Both the position numbers and the translations under genes were made by a program. Positions 45,391 through 53,035 of a stretch of DNA of 64,000 nt are shown here, one piece after another. A model generated the notes under the pieces. The model had not been told where the DNA came from. It was given only the letters and a program-made list of their open reading frames with translations, and did not search any database. The stretch comes from Flammeovirgaceae bacterium UBA7330 (GTDB lineage: Bacteria > Bacteroidota > Bacteroidia > Cytophagales > Cyclobacteriaceae), in NCBI GenBank assembly GCA_002471275.1, contig DKPQ01000025.1, positions 124,001-188,000 on the forward strand, read 5' to 3'. Position 1 is the first letter of the stretch. Each line of letters opens with the position of its first letter.

Positions 45391-45695
45391 CATTGTCAAG
45401 GCTATAGGATTGGTTGAAGAGTTTACTGACTCCATTAAAGATTTCACCGAATTTTTAGAAGATGCCAAAACTCAAAGTGCTGTTGAACGGCAACTTGGAA
45501 TTATTGGAGAAGCGGTAAATCAATTTGATAAACTTTTTCCCGAGTATTCCCTTGAGCATGCCAGGCAGATTGTTGGATTTCAGAAATCGTTTAATACACG
45601 CCTATGATGCTGTTGACCCATCAATGATTTGGGCAATTATTAAAAAACATCTTGCCCCATTGAAATCTGAAGTTCTGGGTAAATTACGAGATTGA
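45359..45695 (+). pseudogene. HepT-type HEPN (DUF86) toxin with a +1 frameshift before its active site
   Basis: The frame opens at ATG 45359 and reads a normal DUF86 helix bundle (ERQLGIIGEAVNQFDKLFPEY, ARQIVGF), then ends early at TGA 45605-45607 after an unrelated QKSFNTRL tail. One base removed from the TTT at 45578-45580 restores VGF-RNRLIHAY-DAVDPSMIWAIIKKH and runs to a TGA at 45693-45695. The restored segment (45582-45605) holds the RX4HXY catalytic motif, so the in-frame product lacks the RNase active site and the antitoxin's tyrosine target. Either the toxin is inactivated, a sequencing error is present, or the site is recoded. Confidence 0.85.
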
Positions 45696-45749
45696 AGTTT
45701 TGTCCAGGTGGAGGTACTTCCATCGATTCACAAGAGGGATTGCACAGCC

Positions 45750-46442
45750 CTATTCGACATCCTTCACGCAGCGAAATCCTACCGGGTAAGCAGAGATCTC
45801 CTCGGGCTCCAGATAGTAGCGATGTGAGGTTCGGATAAAAGAATAGTTATTAAAGTTTGATCCACCTCTCATCACCTTGTATTTTTCGCCGTACTGCTCC
45901 ATGGGCGTGTCATTGCCAGGGTAGGGTTTGTACCAGTCAGCCGTCCACTCCCATACACTACCGGCCATGTCATAGCATCCATAGGGGCTTTCAGGTTTTG
46001 CAATGGAGCCACCGCGAGAATCATTCTGATCCCATACCACATAGGTGTTGTCGTAATTTTCTCCCCAGGGAAAAGTTCTTCCATCAGTTCCCCGGGCTGC
46101 CTTTTCCCATTCTTTTTCGGTCGGGAGCCGTTTCCCAGCCCACTTTGCATAAGCATTGGCCTGGCTCCAGGTCACAATGGCTGCCCGGTCTTCTTTGCCT
46201 TTAGGAACTTCAAACTTTGGATCAAATCGGGCAAATTCTGCATTTGATACTTCGTATTTATCAATAAAAAAGGCTTCTGTAGTGGCTATATGCACGGGTC
46301 TTTCATCCGGATCGCCGTATTTGCTGCCCATGATAAATTCCCCGGCTGGCACATAGACCATGCCTTCCGGTGGCGTGGGTTTATTCTGCGCAAAAGAAAC
46401 ATAAGCGCTTAAGACAAGTACCAGCGATACAAAACTTCTCAT
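45750..46442 (-). CDS. SUMF1/formylglycine-generating-enzyme-fold protein lacking catalytic cysteines
   Basis: A protein of about 230 residues with a signal peptide (MRSFVSLVLVLSAYVSFAQ) and a complete FGE-sulfatase fold: MVYVPAGEFIMGS, DERPVHIATTEAFFIDKYEVSNAEF, RLPTEKEWEKAARG, FPWGEN, MAGSVWEWTADWY, and VMRGGSNFNNYSFIRTSHRYY. In genuine formylglycine-generating enzymes the last block contains two cysteines; neither is present, so sulfatase activation is unlikely. Such proteins often bind ligands or act as C-type-lectin-like modules. The frame extends to 46463, but the signal peptide begins at 46442. It lies 14 bases after the upstream gene. Confidence 0.82.
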   Translation of the reverse strand: MRSFVSLVLVLSAYVSFAQNKPTPPEGMVYVPAGEFIMGSKYGDPDERPVHIATTEAFFIDKYEVSNAEFARFDPKFEVPKGKEDRAAIVTWSQANAYAKWAGKRLPTEKEWEKAARGTDGRTFPWGENYDNTYVVWDQNDSRGGSIAKPESPYGCYDMAGSVWEWTADWYKPYPGNDTPMEQYGEKYKVMRGGSNFNNYSFIRTSHRYYLEPEEISAYPVGFRCVKDVE

Positions 46443-46456
46443 ATTGAATTTTATGG

Positions 46457-47674
46457 CTACCATGATGGATCAATAATATTATAGTACCTACCAAACCAGT
46501 AATTCCGGATCATCGCCCCGGAGGATCGTTCATATCCAGCCTTTACCGATTTAATGCTTCCGTCCTGCTGCGGGATTTTAAACTCCCGTGTTCCCCGGTC
46601 AAATTCCCACATGTCTTTAACTACTTGCGTGCGTTCATCATTAAAAACATCCTCTCCCGTCAATACCTGGTAGACCATAACATCCCAGATGTTGCTAGGC
46701 CAGCTGTAGGCCCAGTCCTTCCAGTCGAACCAATGCCTGTTGAGGCTCATTCTGTACTTGATGAGCAGGTCATTGTCTGATTCCAGCCTCAGGAGAAAGT
46801 AAAGTGAGCGAGCCGCATGGTAATCATCCCCTACCTGTCGCCATTCTTTTGGAAACAGGATTTTAGCATCGACCACGTGATCGTCGTAGTGGTACTCATC
46901 AATAAGCATGTGATAAGCCGCGTTAAATCTTTCCTTTCCAGTGATGTGGTACGTGACTTTCAGGCCAGCCAGTACCTTCAACGAGTTGAGTTTCTGGTGG
47001 GGTAGGTTTGGACAGAAATTACCCCACAGGGTCATCTTGCCATCCAAATCTGTCAATTTAAAATTATCGTCAATCACCCGACCCACGAAGCGGTCCAGCA
47101 GGTCAGCCGCTTGCTGTTTTTGGACCTCATCAGCACAGAATTCCCAGTAAGTGCCAACCCCATAAAAGATGGAGGTGAATTTATCTGAGCTTAGGTCGCC
47201 AAGCCACCGATAGCCGGGCATGGTGGTTGAATTGTGCCATTCGGGATACCAAAGCGTCTCATGCCAGAGTGGTTTGTCTGACTTATAAAAACCCCGGGCC
47301 ATCAAGCCCGGAACACCCGTTACTTTTTCCATGGTGGCCACTGCCTCAAAGATCTGGTCTGCTATTTTGCGATCTTCCGGGTTTTTCGTGATGGCATATT
47401 TATAGGAATAGGCGGCCAGCATCTCCGTAGTCACATCCAGGCAATCTCCATATTGGCCGATGATAGGCTCGTCCAGTCCGGCAGGAGGGAAAAAGACCTG
47501 CTGGAGGAACGCCCCTTCGTTCCAGTGATTTCCCATCATAAGCTTATCGAATTTTTCTACCCTTAGGTGCAGTGGATCTGATTTTTTGGGAATGTCATCG
47601 ACCCGCTGGGCTGATACATGAAGACTGACCATTGAAGCGGAGAGGAGGAAAAGAAATCGGGTTGAGAAAGTCAT
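46457..47674 (-). CDS. Secreted protein of unknown function, probable alpha/alpha-toroid
   Basis: A protein of about 405 residues with a signal peptide (MTFSTRFLFLLSASMVSLHVSAQ). The rest is helix-rich with many aromatic residues (WYPEWHNSTTMPGYRWLGDLSSDKF, YGVGTYWEFCADEVQK, HWFDWKDWAYSWPSNIWD), consistent with an (alpha/alpha) toroid such as those of glycoside hydrolases or lyases. I do not recognise a named family and no catalytic residue can be assigned. The frame extends upstream to 47839, but the signal peptide fixes the start at 47674. It is the first gene of a unit with the SUMF1-like protein. Confidence 0.72.
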   Translation of the reverse strand: MTFSTRFLFLLSASMVSLHVSAQRVDDIPKKSDPLHLRVEKFDKLMMGNHWNEGAFLQQVFFPPAGLDEPIIGQYGDCLDVTTEMLAAYSYKYAITKNPEDRKIADQIFEAVATMEKVTGVPGLMARGFYKSDKPLWHETLWYPEWHNSTTMPGYRWLGDLSSDKFTSIFYGVGTYWEFCADEVQKQQAADLLDRFVGRVIDDNFKLTDLDGKMTLWGNFCPNLPHQKLNSLKVLAGLKVTYHITGKERFNAAYHMLIDEYHYDDHVVDAKILFPKEWRQVGDDYHAARSLYFLLRLESDNDLLIKYRMSLNRHWFDWKDWAYSWPSNIWDVMVYQVLTGEDVFNDERTQVVKDMWEFDRGTREFKIPQQDGSIKSVKAGYERSSGAMIRNYWFGRYYNIIDPSW

Positions 47675-47798
47675 TGTGTATTGAATAATCAATGATAATA
47701 CGGTGAAAACAGCAATAAGACTATCGGCCACTTTTTTTGAAAAGGGGACAGCTACCTGATTAATTGGTAAATTTGATTCCATCATATAGCTGATACCT

Positions 47799-48299
47799 AT
47801 GGAAGATGAAATAGACAAACCCATCCAGGCCCTGATCAATACACTCCCCCAGATGGGTACACTGATCTGGATCGGTCTCCGTCCTGAAAAGAAAAAACCG
47901 TTGGAGAGTGTGGAGAACGTTCAGGTGGCTGAAGAAGCTGGTTTAATCGGGGATCACTTCTCGTCCACCTACAGCACCAAGCGCCAGGTGACCCTCATCC
48001 AGCGTGAGCATCTGGAGGCAGTAGCCTCTATGTTGGGTAAACCATCCATTGATCCGGGACTTATTAGACGAAACCTGGTCATTGGAGGAATCAATTTGTT
48101 TGCGCTACGAAATCAAAAATTCCGGATCGGGGAAGTCATTCTGGAAGGTACCGGCTATTGCCATCCCTGCTCCCGGATGGAAGAAAACCTTGGTCCTGGT
48201 GGATACAATGCGATGCGGGGTCATGGTGGGATTACAGCCAGGGTAGTTCAGGGTGGAGAAATTAGGTTAGGAGACGAAGTGGAATTGGTGAGGGATTAA
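47799..48299 (+). CDS. MOSC-domain protein
   Basis: A 166-residue protein of the MOSC (molybdenum cofactor sulfurase C-terminal) family. GTLIWIGLRPEKKKPL near residue 20, AGLIGDHF, RQVTLIQREHL, IRRNLVIGGINLFALRNQKFRIG and the signature with paired cysteines GTGYCHPCSRMEENLG (about residues 120-135) are present. MOSC proteins act in sulfur transfer or molybdenum-dependent reduction; stand-alone bacterial forms (YiiM-like) reduce N-hydroxylated compounds. It starts divergently from the toroid gene. The first codon is kept because the family usually has the preceding INTLPQ segment. Confidence 0.87.
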   Translation: MEDEIDKPIQALINTLPQMGTLIWIGLRPEKKKPLESVENVQVAEEAGLIGDHFSSTYSTKRQVTLIQREHLEAVASMLGKPSIDPGLIRRNLVIGGINLFALRNQKFRIGEVILEGTGYCHPCSRMEENLGPGGYNAMRGHGGITARVVQGGEIRLGDEVELVRD

Positions 48300-48435
48300 A
48301 ATTGGTCTTTATAGCTGAGTTTAAAACCAACATGCCGGATGCCCTATCATCAAGGGCCAGGTAGCCTTCCCCGAAGAAAACATCGTATTGCTGTATATCT
48401 ATTGATCCTTTCATATACCCCTGATTATCTAATTC

Positions 48436-50781
48436 ATGATAAAAAAACTTAGCGTAACCCTTATACTTGTTATCTTTTATAGCATCCTGTTCGCACAGGT
48501 CACCTGGATCAACCCCATCAAAAAGCAGGGACGATTAGGATCACCCCTGGTGGAAACCTCACCATTTGTTTTTGAAGATAGGTTATGCCTTCTGGAAAAT
48601 AACCAGCGATTCTGGGATGTGCCAGGAGCCAGGCCGGGAGATTATTTTCATGAAGATGAGGTTCGCATCAGGGACATTGAAAGTGATGAAGTCATCTCAG
48701 TGCCTTTGAAAAACCATGGTTTTGGGACCGTTCTGGTTTGGGATGATGTCGTCTACGTATTTGCCGGGAATTATGGAGAGGGCAAGCCGTGGAGGCAGAT
48801 GACAGAGATTACCATGACAAGCTCTCGGGACCTGAAAAAGTGGACCAAACCTCAGACTATTCTAAAAGCCTCCGGTGATGAGTTCTTCTTCAATACAGCC
48901 GTCTGCAGAGGAAAAGATAAATTCATCCTTCTATATGAAACCAACGATTCCCGTTGGAAGCCCTTTACTTTTCGGTACATGGAATCGACCAATCTGAAAA
49001 AATGGAAAGAGATCCCAGGTGCAGTTTACGGAAGAGAAAAGTATGTAGGTGGGCCGGCTCTGTATTATGAAGGCGGCTGGTACTATACCCTCTATCTGGA
49101 GTCTCTGGGGAAAGCGTATGAAACGCGCATCACCCGGTCAAGAGACCTGATACTCTGGGAAGATGCTCCGGATGACCGGCCATTTGTCACCTTTGACCCT
49201 ACCCATAAAAACATCCCGCTGATTGATCCGTCTATTGCTGAGAGCAATGCTTCCGATGTTGAGCTGTGCTATTATAATGGGCAGACCATTGTTTACTTCA
49301 CAGGAAGTGATCAGTCAACGGCAGGTGACCTTCAGCGGGCTGTCTATGAAGGAACACCACGACAACTGTTTGAGCGTTTTTTCATGGATGTTCAATCGGA
49401 ATCAACCGCTCCTCCCAAACATCAAGGGTATTGGGCACCTGTGTTGATTGCCGCAGAGAAAGAATCCGGAACTCAGGCTGTTGATGATGGAGCCTATAGC
49501 CACAAACCGAGCCCACAACAACTGGCTTACCAGGAGCGACAACTGGGGGCGTTTGTTCATTTTGGTCCGGCCACTTTCAATGGTTCAGACATGATGACTG
49601 TACCAGCGCCTGATCTTTTTAATCCCTCCCGGCTGGATGCAGAGCAATGGGTGAAAGTAGCAAAGTCTTTTGGGGCTCAGCATGTAGTGCTTACAGCGAA
49701 GCATCACAATGGCTACTGCCTGTGGCCAACTGAAACAACCGATTATTCGGTAAAAAATTCTCCATGGAAAGATGGCAAAGGTGATGTTGTGGCTGATTTT
49801 GTAAATGCCTGCCGAAAGTTTGATTTGAAGGTTGGATTATACATTTCCGGAGGTGACAAACATTTTGGATGCTGGAGCACACCGGATCCCATGGGAGAAA
49901 GAAAAGTTGTCGGGAACATTCATCAGTATTTCCCGGTTTTTCTCGAGCAGTTGAGAGAATTGCTTACCAACTATGGCGATATTTCCATTGTCTGGTTTGA
50001 CGGAGCCTATGATCCATTTGGTTGGGATGTCATGGACCCGGAGACTATGCAACCTTTAGGAACTGCTTACGGAGATGCCATCCATGCGATGGTAAAGCAT
50101 TTACAACCAAACGCCGTGGTGTTTGGAGGGACAAAACCCGGGGTTCGCTGGTCAGGCTCCGAACAGGGCTGGGCTCCCTATCCGCTCTGGAATGTGATAG
50201 CACCTGGTGATGGATTGAAACATTGGGTAAATCCAGGGCATGCAGGCTGGATTCCGGCAGAGGCCAACCTTCATACCAGGCGCAATTGGTTCTGGACTCC
50301 GGGGTCTGATACTACTTTGCGGAGTATCCCTTTTATGATGAATGTGTACCTGGAGTCGATCGGTCGGGGAGCCAATCTGCTCATCAACATGACCCCGGAT
50401 ACCACTGGTCTGATCCCTGAGACGGAGGTAAGTCGGCTATCGGAATTCGGCAAGTTGCTTGAAAGCACTTTTGACAATCCTGTAGGAATGACAAATCCTG
50501 GAAGAGCATCTAATGAGTATTTTATCAACCTCCCGGCAAAGCAACCCATCAATCTTTTGGTGATAGAAGAGGCTATCGAGCAAGGCCAGTTCATTCACGA
50601 ATACGAGGTAGAAGCTTTTTCAAATGGGACATGGGTAACCATCGCTGGGGGCCAAAGCATCGGCAGAAAAAGAATTCAGACATTTGATGACATCGAAACG
50701 GATAAAGTCCGACTATTGCTCACAGGTGAGGAGGGAAAGATGACGATCAAAAGTTTTTCGGTTTATCTGCACGACCAATGA
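48436..50781 (+). CDS. Two-domain alpha-L-fucosidase (GH43-like propeller plus GH29)
   Basis: A 781-residue secreted enzyme with a signal peptide (MIKKLSVTLILVIFYSILFAQ). Residues about 25-330 form a five-bladed GH43/GH32-like propeller (DLKKWTKPQTIL, SRDLILWEDAPDDRPFV). Residues about 345-660 form a GH29 alpha-L-fucosidase TIM barrel: FVHFGPATFNGSDM, HVVLTAKHHNGYCLWPTETTD, AFVNACRKFDLKVGLYIS-like block, and ISIVWFDGAYD with the nucleophile Asp. A C-terminal beta-sandwich (about 690-781) ends the protein. It would release fucose from algal or host glycans. The fusion of a GH43-like module to GH29 is uncommon. The substrate range is not known. Confidence 0.9.
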   Translation: MIKKLSVTLILVIFYSILFAQVTWINPIKKQGRLGSPLVETSPFVFEDRLCLLENNQRFWDVPGARPGDYFHEDEVRIRDIESDEVISVPLKNHGFGTVLVWDDVVYVFAGNYGEGKPWRQMTEITMTSSRDLKKWTKPQTILKASGDEFFFNTAVCRGKDKFILLYETNDSRWKPFTFRYMESTNLKKWKEIPGAVYGREKYVGGPALYYEGGWYYTLYLESLGKAYETRITRSRDLILWEDAPDDRPFVTFDPTHKNIPLIDPSIAESNASDVELCYYNGQTIVYFTGSDQSTAGDLQRAVYEGTPRQLFERFFMDVQSESTAPPKHQGYWAPVLIAAEKESGTQAVDDGAYSHKPSPQQLAYQERQLGAFVHFGPATFNGSDMMTVPAPDLFNPSRLDAEQWVKVAKSFGAQHVVLTAKHHNGYCLWPTETTDYSVKNSPWKDGKGDVVADFVNACRKFDLKVGLYISGGDKHFGCWSTPDPMGERKVVGNIHQYFPVFLEQLRELLTNYGDISIVWFDGAYDPFGWDVMDPETMQPLGTAYGDAIHAMVKHLQPNAVVFGGTKPGVRWSGSEQGWAPYPLWNVIAPGDGLKHWVNPGHAGWIPAEANLHTRRNWFWTPGSDTTLRSIPFMMNVYLESIGRGANLLINMTPDTTGLIPETEVSRLSEFGKLLESTFDNPVGMTNPGRASNEYFINLPAKQPINLLVIEEAIEQGQFIHEYEVEAFSNGTWVTIAGGQSIGRKRIQTFDDIETDKVRLLLTGEEGKMTIKSFSVYLHDQ

Positions 50782-51002
50782 GATCATCCTGATGATGGAT
50801 TTCTGAGCTGAACAAGAGAGAAACGAAATAGGCATTTGATGTCGCATTCTTCATGAGATGTCAGTACTATTGAGCCAATATTGAGAAGGATGTGAAAGTA
50901 ACATTTGGAGCAAGGGATCATTACAAGCTGAAAGCAGGTGAAGTGGTCAACATACAATCAAATAAGGATCAACTAAATTATTCAAGAAAATCATCGGGGA
51001 TT

Positions 51003-51833
51003 ATGCGCCACCAAGTAGTATCCATGCTATTATTTATTCTTATTTCCTGGCAATCCAGGGCACAATCACCAGCGAGTATGCGTCTGCCTGACAGAGGGGT
51101 TTGTGCCCATAGAGGTGCTATGTCGACCCATCCGGAAAATACCCTTTCTGCATTTAAAGCCGCGATCGAATCAGGTGCTCATATGATAGAGTTTGATGTA
51201 CACCTGACAAAGGATAGTCAGCTGGTGGTCATTCACGACTACACGGTGGATCGGACCACGGATGGACAAGGCCAGGTAGCAGACCTGACATTGGATCAAA
51301 TAAAAGAGCTCGATGCCGGAAGCCATAAATCTGCAAAATTTGCAGGGGAAAGGGTTCCCACCTTAGCTGAAGCTTTGGAAGTGATGCCGGTAAATATCTG
51401 GCTAAATGTCCATTTAAAAGGAAGCCCTGAATTGGCCATGCGTGTTGCGCGGGTCATTGCAGCTCAGGACCGACTCCACCAGTCATTTCTTGCATGTGGT
51501 ATGGAGGCTGCCAAAGCAGCTAAGTCAGTCGTCCCTGAAATAATGATATGCAATATGGACAGAAGGGAAACGGTGGCTCAGTACGTAGAAGAGACCATAA
51601 ATGGAGACTTTGATTTTATTCAGATACCCGGGAAGATTTCTAAGAAACTCAGTCGTTTTTCCAGTTCACTTCGTGAAAGTGGTGTGAGAATCAACTTTGT
51701 AAAGTCAGATGTCCGTGAAGAATATGAGAAGCTATATGACCATGGGATCCAGTTTATCCTCTGTGATGATGTAGTCAATTCTATCAAGTATGCCGAGGCC
51801 CTGGGGATCGACCGTCATTCTCCTGTTTTTTGA
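51003..51833 (+). CDS. Glycerophosphodiester phosphodiesterase-family protein
   Basis: A protein of about 276 residues with a signal peptide (MRHQVVSMLLFILISWQSRAQ). VCAHRGAMSTHPENTLSAFKAAIESGAHMIEFDVHLTKDSQLVVIHDYTVDRTTDG, here split into its blocks, gives the catalytic HRG...H.E pair of GDPD TIM barrels and the metal-binding E-D. It hydrolyses glycerophosphodiesters to sn-glycerol 3-phosphate and an alcohol; secreted members serve phosphorus or lipid-headgroup use. The frame extends upstream to 50892, but the signal peptide starts at 51003. It is alone on its strand, followed by the repeat array. Confidence 0.87.
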   Translation: MRHQVVSMLLFILISWQSRAQSPASMRLPDRGVCAHRGAMSTHPENTLSAFKAAIESGAHMIEFDVHLTKDSQLVVIHDYTVDRTTDGQGQVADLTLDQIKELDAGSHKSAKFAGERVPTLAEALEVMPVNIWLNVHLKGSPELAMRVARVIAAQDRLHQSFLACGMEAAKAAKSVVPEIMICNMDRRETVAQYVEETINGDFDFIQIPGKISKKLSRFSSSLRESGVRINFVKSDVREEYEKLYDHGIQFILCDDVVNSIKYAEALGIDRHSPVF

Positions 51834-51957
51834 TTTACTCAACCTTGTTTGCATACAGTTTAACTAACCTGACTGATAAATAGAGTCATAAAGTAGTCAA
51901 CGCCAGCCTGATCATCCACCCATAAACCACCTGGCGTCCTGGTGGATCAATATCCTG

Positions 51958-52314
51958 TTGCGAAATCAACAATATTTGTTGAGCAATACACATAATCTAT
52001 TGAGTAGTACACATAGTATGTTGCATTGTACATATAAAATGCCGCATAGTACACTTGAATTATTGTAGTGTACACATAGACTCTTGTGTAGTACACATGA
52101 TTTGTTGTAGCGTATACATGATCTATGAGATTGTACAGGAAGAATATTGAGCAATAAACAACTTCTCCTGAGCAATAAATAAGTTATGTTGAGAAATGAA
52201 CGATTTATCTGACGCCATAAACAACTTTTCTGAAGAATTCTGGAATTTGTTTGTGCATTACATAAAACGTTATGTAAAATTGATTACATTGTATGTAAAT
52301 AACATGCATAATAA
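51958..52314 (+). repeat. Degenerate 21-bp tandem array, 17 consecutive units
   Basis: Seventeen adjoining 21-base units can be laid out without gaps, from 51958 (first unit TTGCGAAATC...) to 52314. Units typically start TTG, TGA or TGT, carry TACACAT, TACATA or ATAAACAA near base 9, and most are AT-rich. Identity between neighbours is moderate and falls off in the last four units. The period equals two helical turns. In one plus-strand frame the units read as a heptad with V/I/M at position 3 and H/N at position 4, interrupted by TGA codons in at least five units. On the minus strand the segment 51966-52175 is open (69 residues, Cys/Leu-rich heptads). No gene is called from it. Confidence 0.75.
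52258..52298 (+). promoter_or_regulatory. Two TTACAT/ATGTAA palindromes, candidate operators
   Basis: TTACATAA (52258-52265) and TTATGTAA (52270-52277) are perfect 8-bp arms with a 4-base centre. TTACAT (52284-52289) and ATGTAA (52293-52298) are perfect 6-bp arms with a 3-base centre. The two sites share the same half-site and lie about 24 bases apart, 28 to 68 bases upstream of the regulator start at 52326. They suit an autoregulatory Cro/C1-type operator. Confidence 0.5.
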
Positions 52315-52325
52315 CCCGAAAAGTC

Positions 52326-52688
52326 ATGCTAAAACTCAACCTGGCGTATCTCTTCAAGGTAAGGGGGGTAAAGTCCCCATTTAGATTTCTTCGTAAGATT
52401 GGTTTCACTCATTACGTGGCCTATAGCTGGTCAAGCGAGAGGAGGAAGAACTTACATATAGAGCATATCACTAAACTTTGTATCGCGTTGAACTGCACAC
52501 CGAATGACCTGCTGTGCTGGGAGGATGGCAAGTACCCACTTGCAGCAGGTCACCCACTCCACAAGCTTAGAAGTCAACATGATAAGCCATTCAATATCGA
52601 CCTGATGAAAAGCTTCCCGCTGGATAAGGTTGACCGCCTGCAAAAGTTCATAGAGGAGGAGATGGGTGAGGGAAGTCGTGGTGACTGA
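52326..52688 (+). CDS. Cro/C1-family helix-turn-helix regulator
   Basis: A 120-residue DNA-binding protein. MLKLNLAYLFKVRGVKSPFRFLRKIGFTH is the typical N-terminus of a Bacteroidota XRE family, followed by the helix-turn-helix (SWSSERRKNLHIEHITKLCIALNCTPNDLLCWEDG, about residues 34-68). The C-terminal part (KPFNIDLMKSFPLDKVDRLQKFIEEE) is a short amphipathic helix region. Its targets are unknown, but two palindromes and a 21-bp array lie immediately upstream, so it may control its own expression. It does not sit beside any phage or toxin gene. Confidence 0.85.
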   Translation: MLKLNLAYLFKVRGVKSPFRFLRKIGFTHYVAYSWSSERRKNLHIEHITKLCIALNCTPNDLLCWEDGKYPLAAGHPLHKLRSQHDKPFNIDLMKSFPLDKVDRLQKFIEEEMGEGSRGD

Positions 52689-52770
52689 TGATCATAGTTT
52701 AGGGCCTTGTTGGGAGTGAGATGCTTTATAATTAGAGCTTTTGACAGCGTACCCAAAACAAGCATTCTCA

Positions 52771-52940
52771 CGTCATCCTGAACGAAGTGAAGGATCTTAG
52801 GATTCGGGAAGTGTATAAACATTTCATCTGAATTGAATAAGATCCTTCACTTCATAATAGATACTTTCCAGCTCTCAATTGTCTAAATGATTAGATTTTA
52901 TTACCAAAGCACGATGTTGGTAATTCCGTTCAGGATGACG
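52771..52940. repeat. Nested inverted-repeat element, copy 1
   Basis: Four arms in the order A B ... B' ... A': CGTCATCCTGAAC (52771-52783), GAAGTGAAGGATCTT (52784-52798), AAGATCCTTCACTTC (52839-52853) and GTTCAGGATGACG (52928-52940). A pairs with A' over 13 bases and B pairs with B' over 15 bases without mismatch. A second copy is at 55628-55797. It has no coding capacity and fills most of the gap between the XRE gene and the MutS-like gene (52689-53035). Confidence 0.85.
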
Positions 52941-53035
52941 GTTTTGATGTTTGTTTTTACTTTGGGCTTAATCCGACCGGTGAGGATCCGCTTCTGCAAT
53001 AAAGAACCAGTCAGGAGTAGCTAACATGAATGGGA

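Noticed and set aside
45605..45695. Separate small gene after the short HEPN frame
   Set aside because: The downstream residues, RNRLIHAY and the following helix, clearly complete the HEPN domain, so it is the frameshifted end of one gene.
51966..52175. 69-residue minus-strand frame rich in Cys and Leu over the 21-bp array
   Set aside because: It is a direct result of the repeat period, with no start signal. Codon use is not like the neighbouring genes. It is kept as part of the array finding only.
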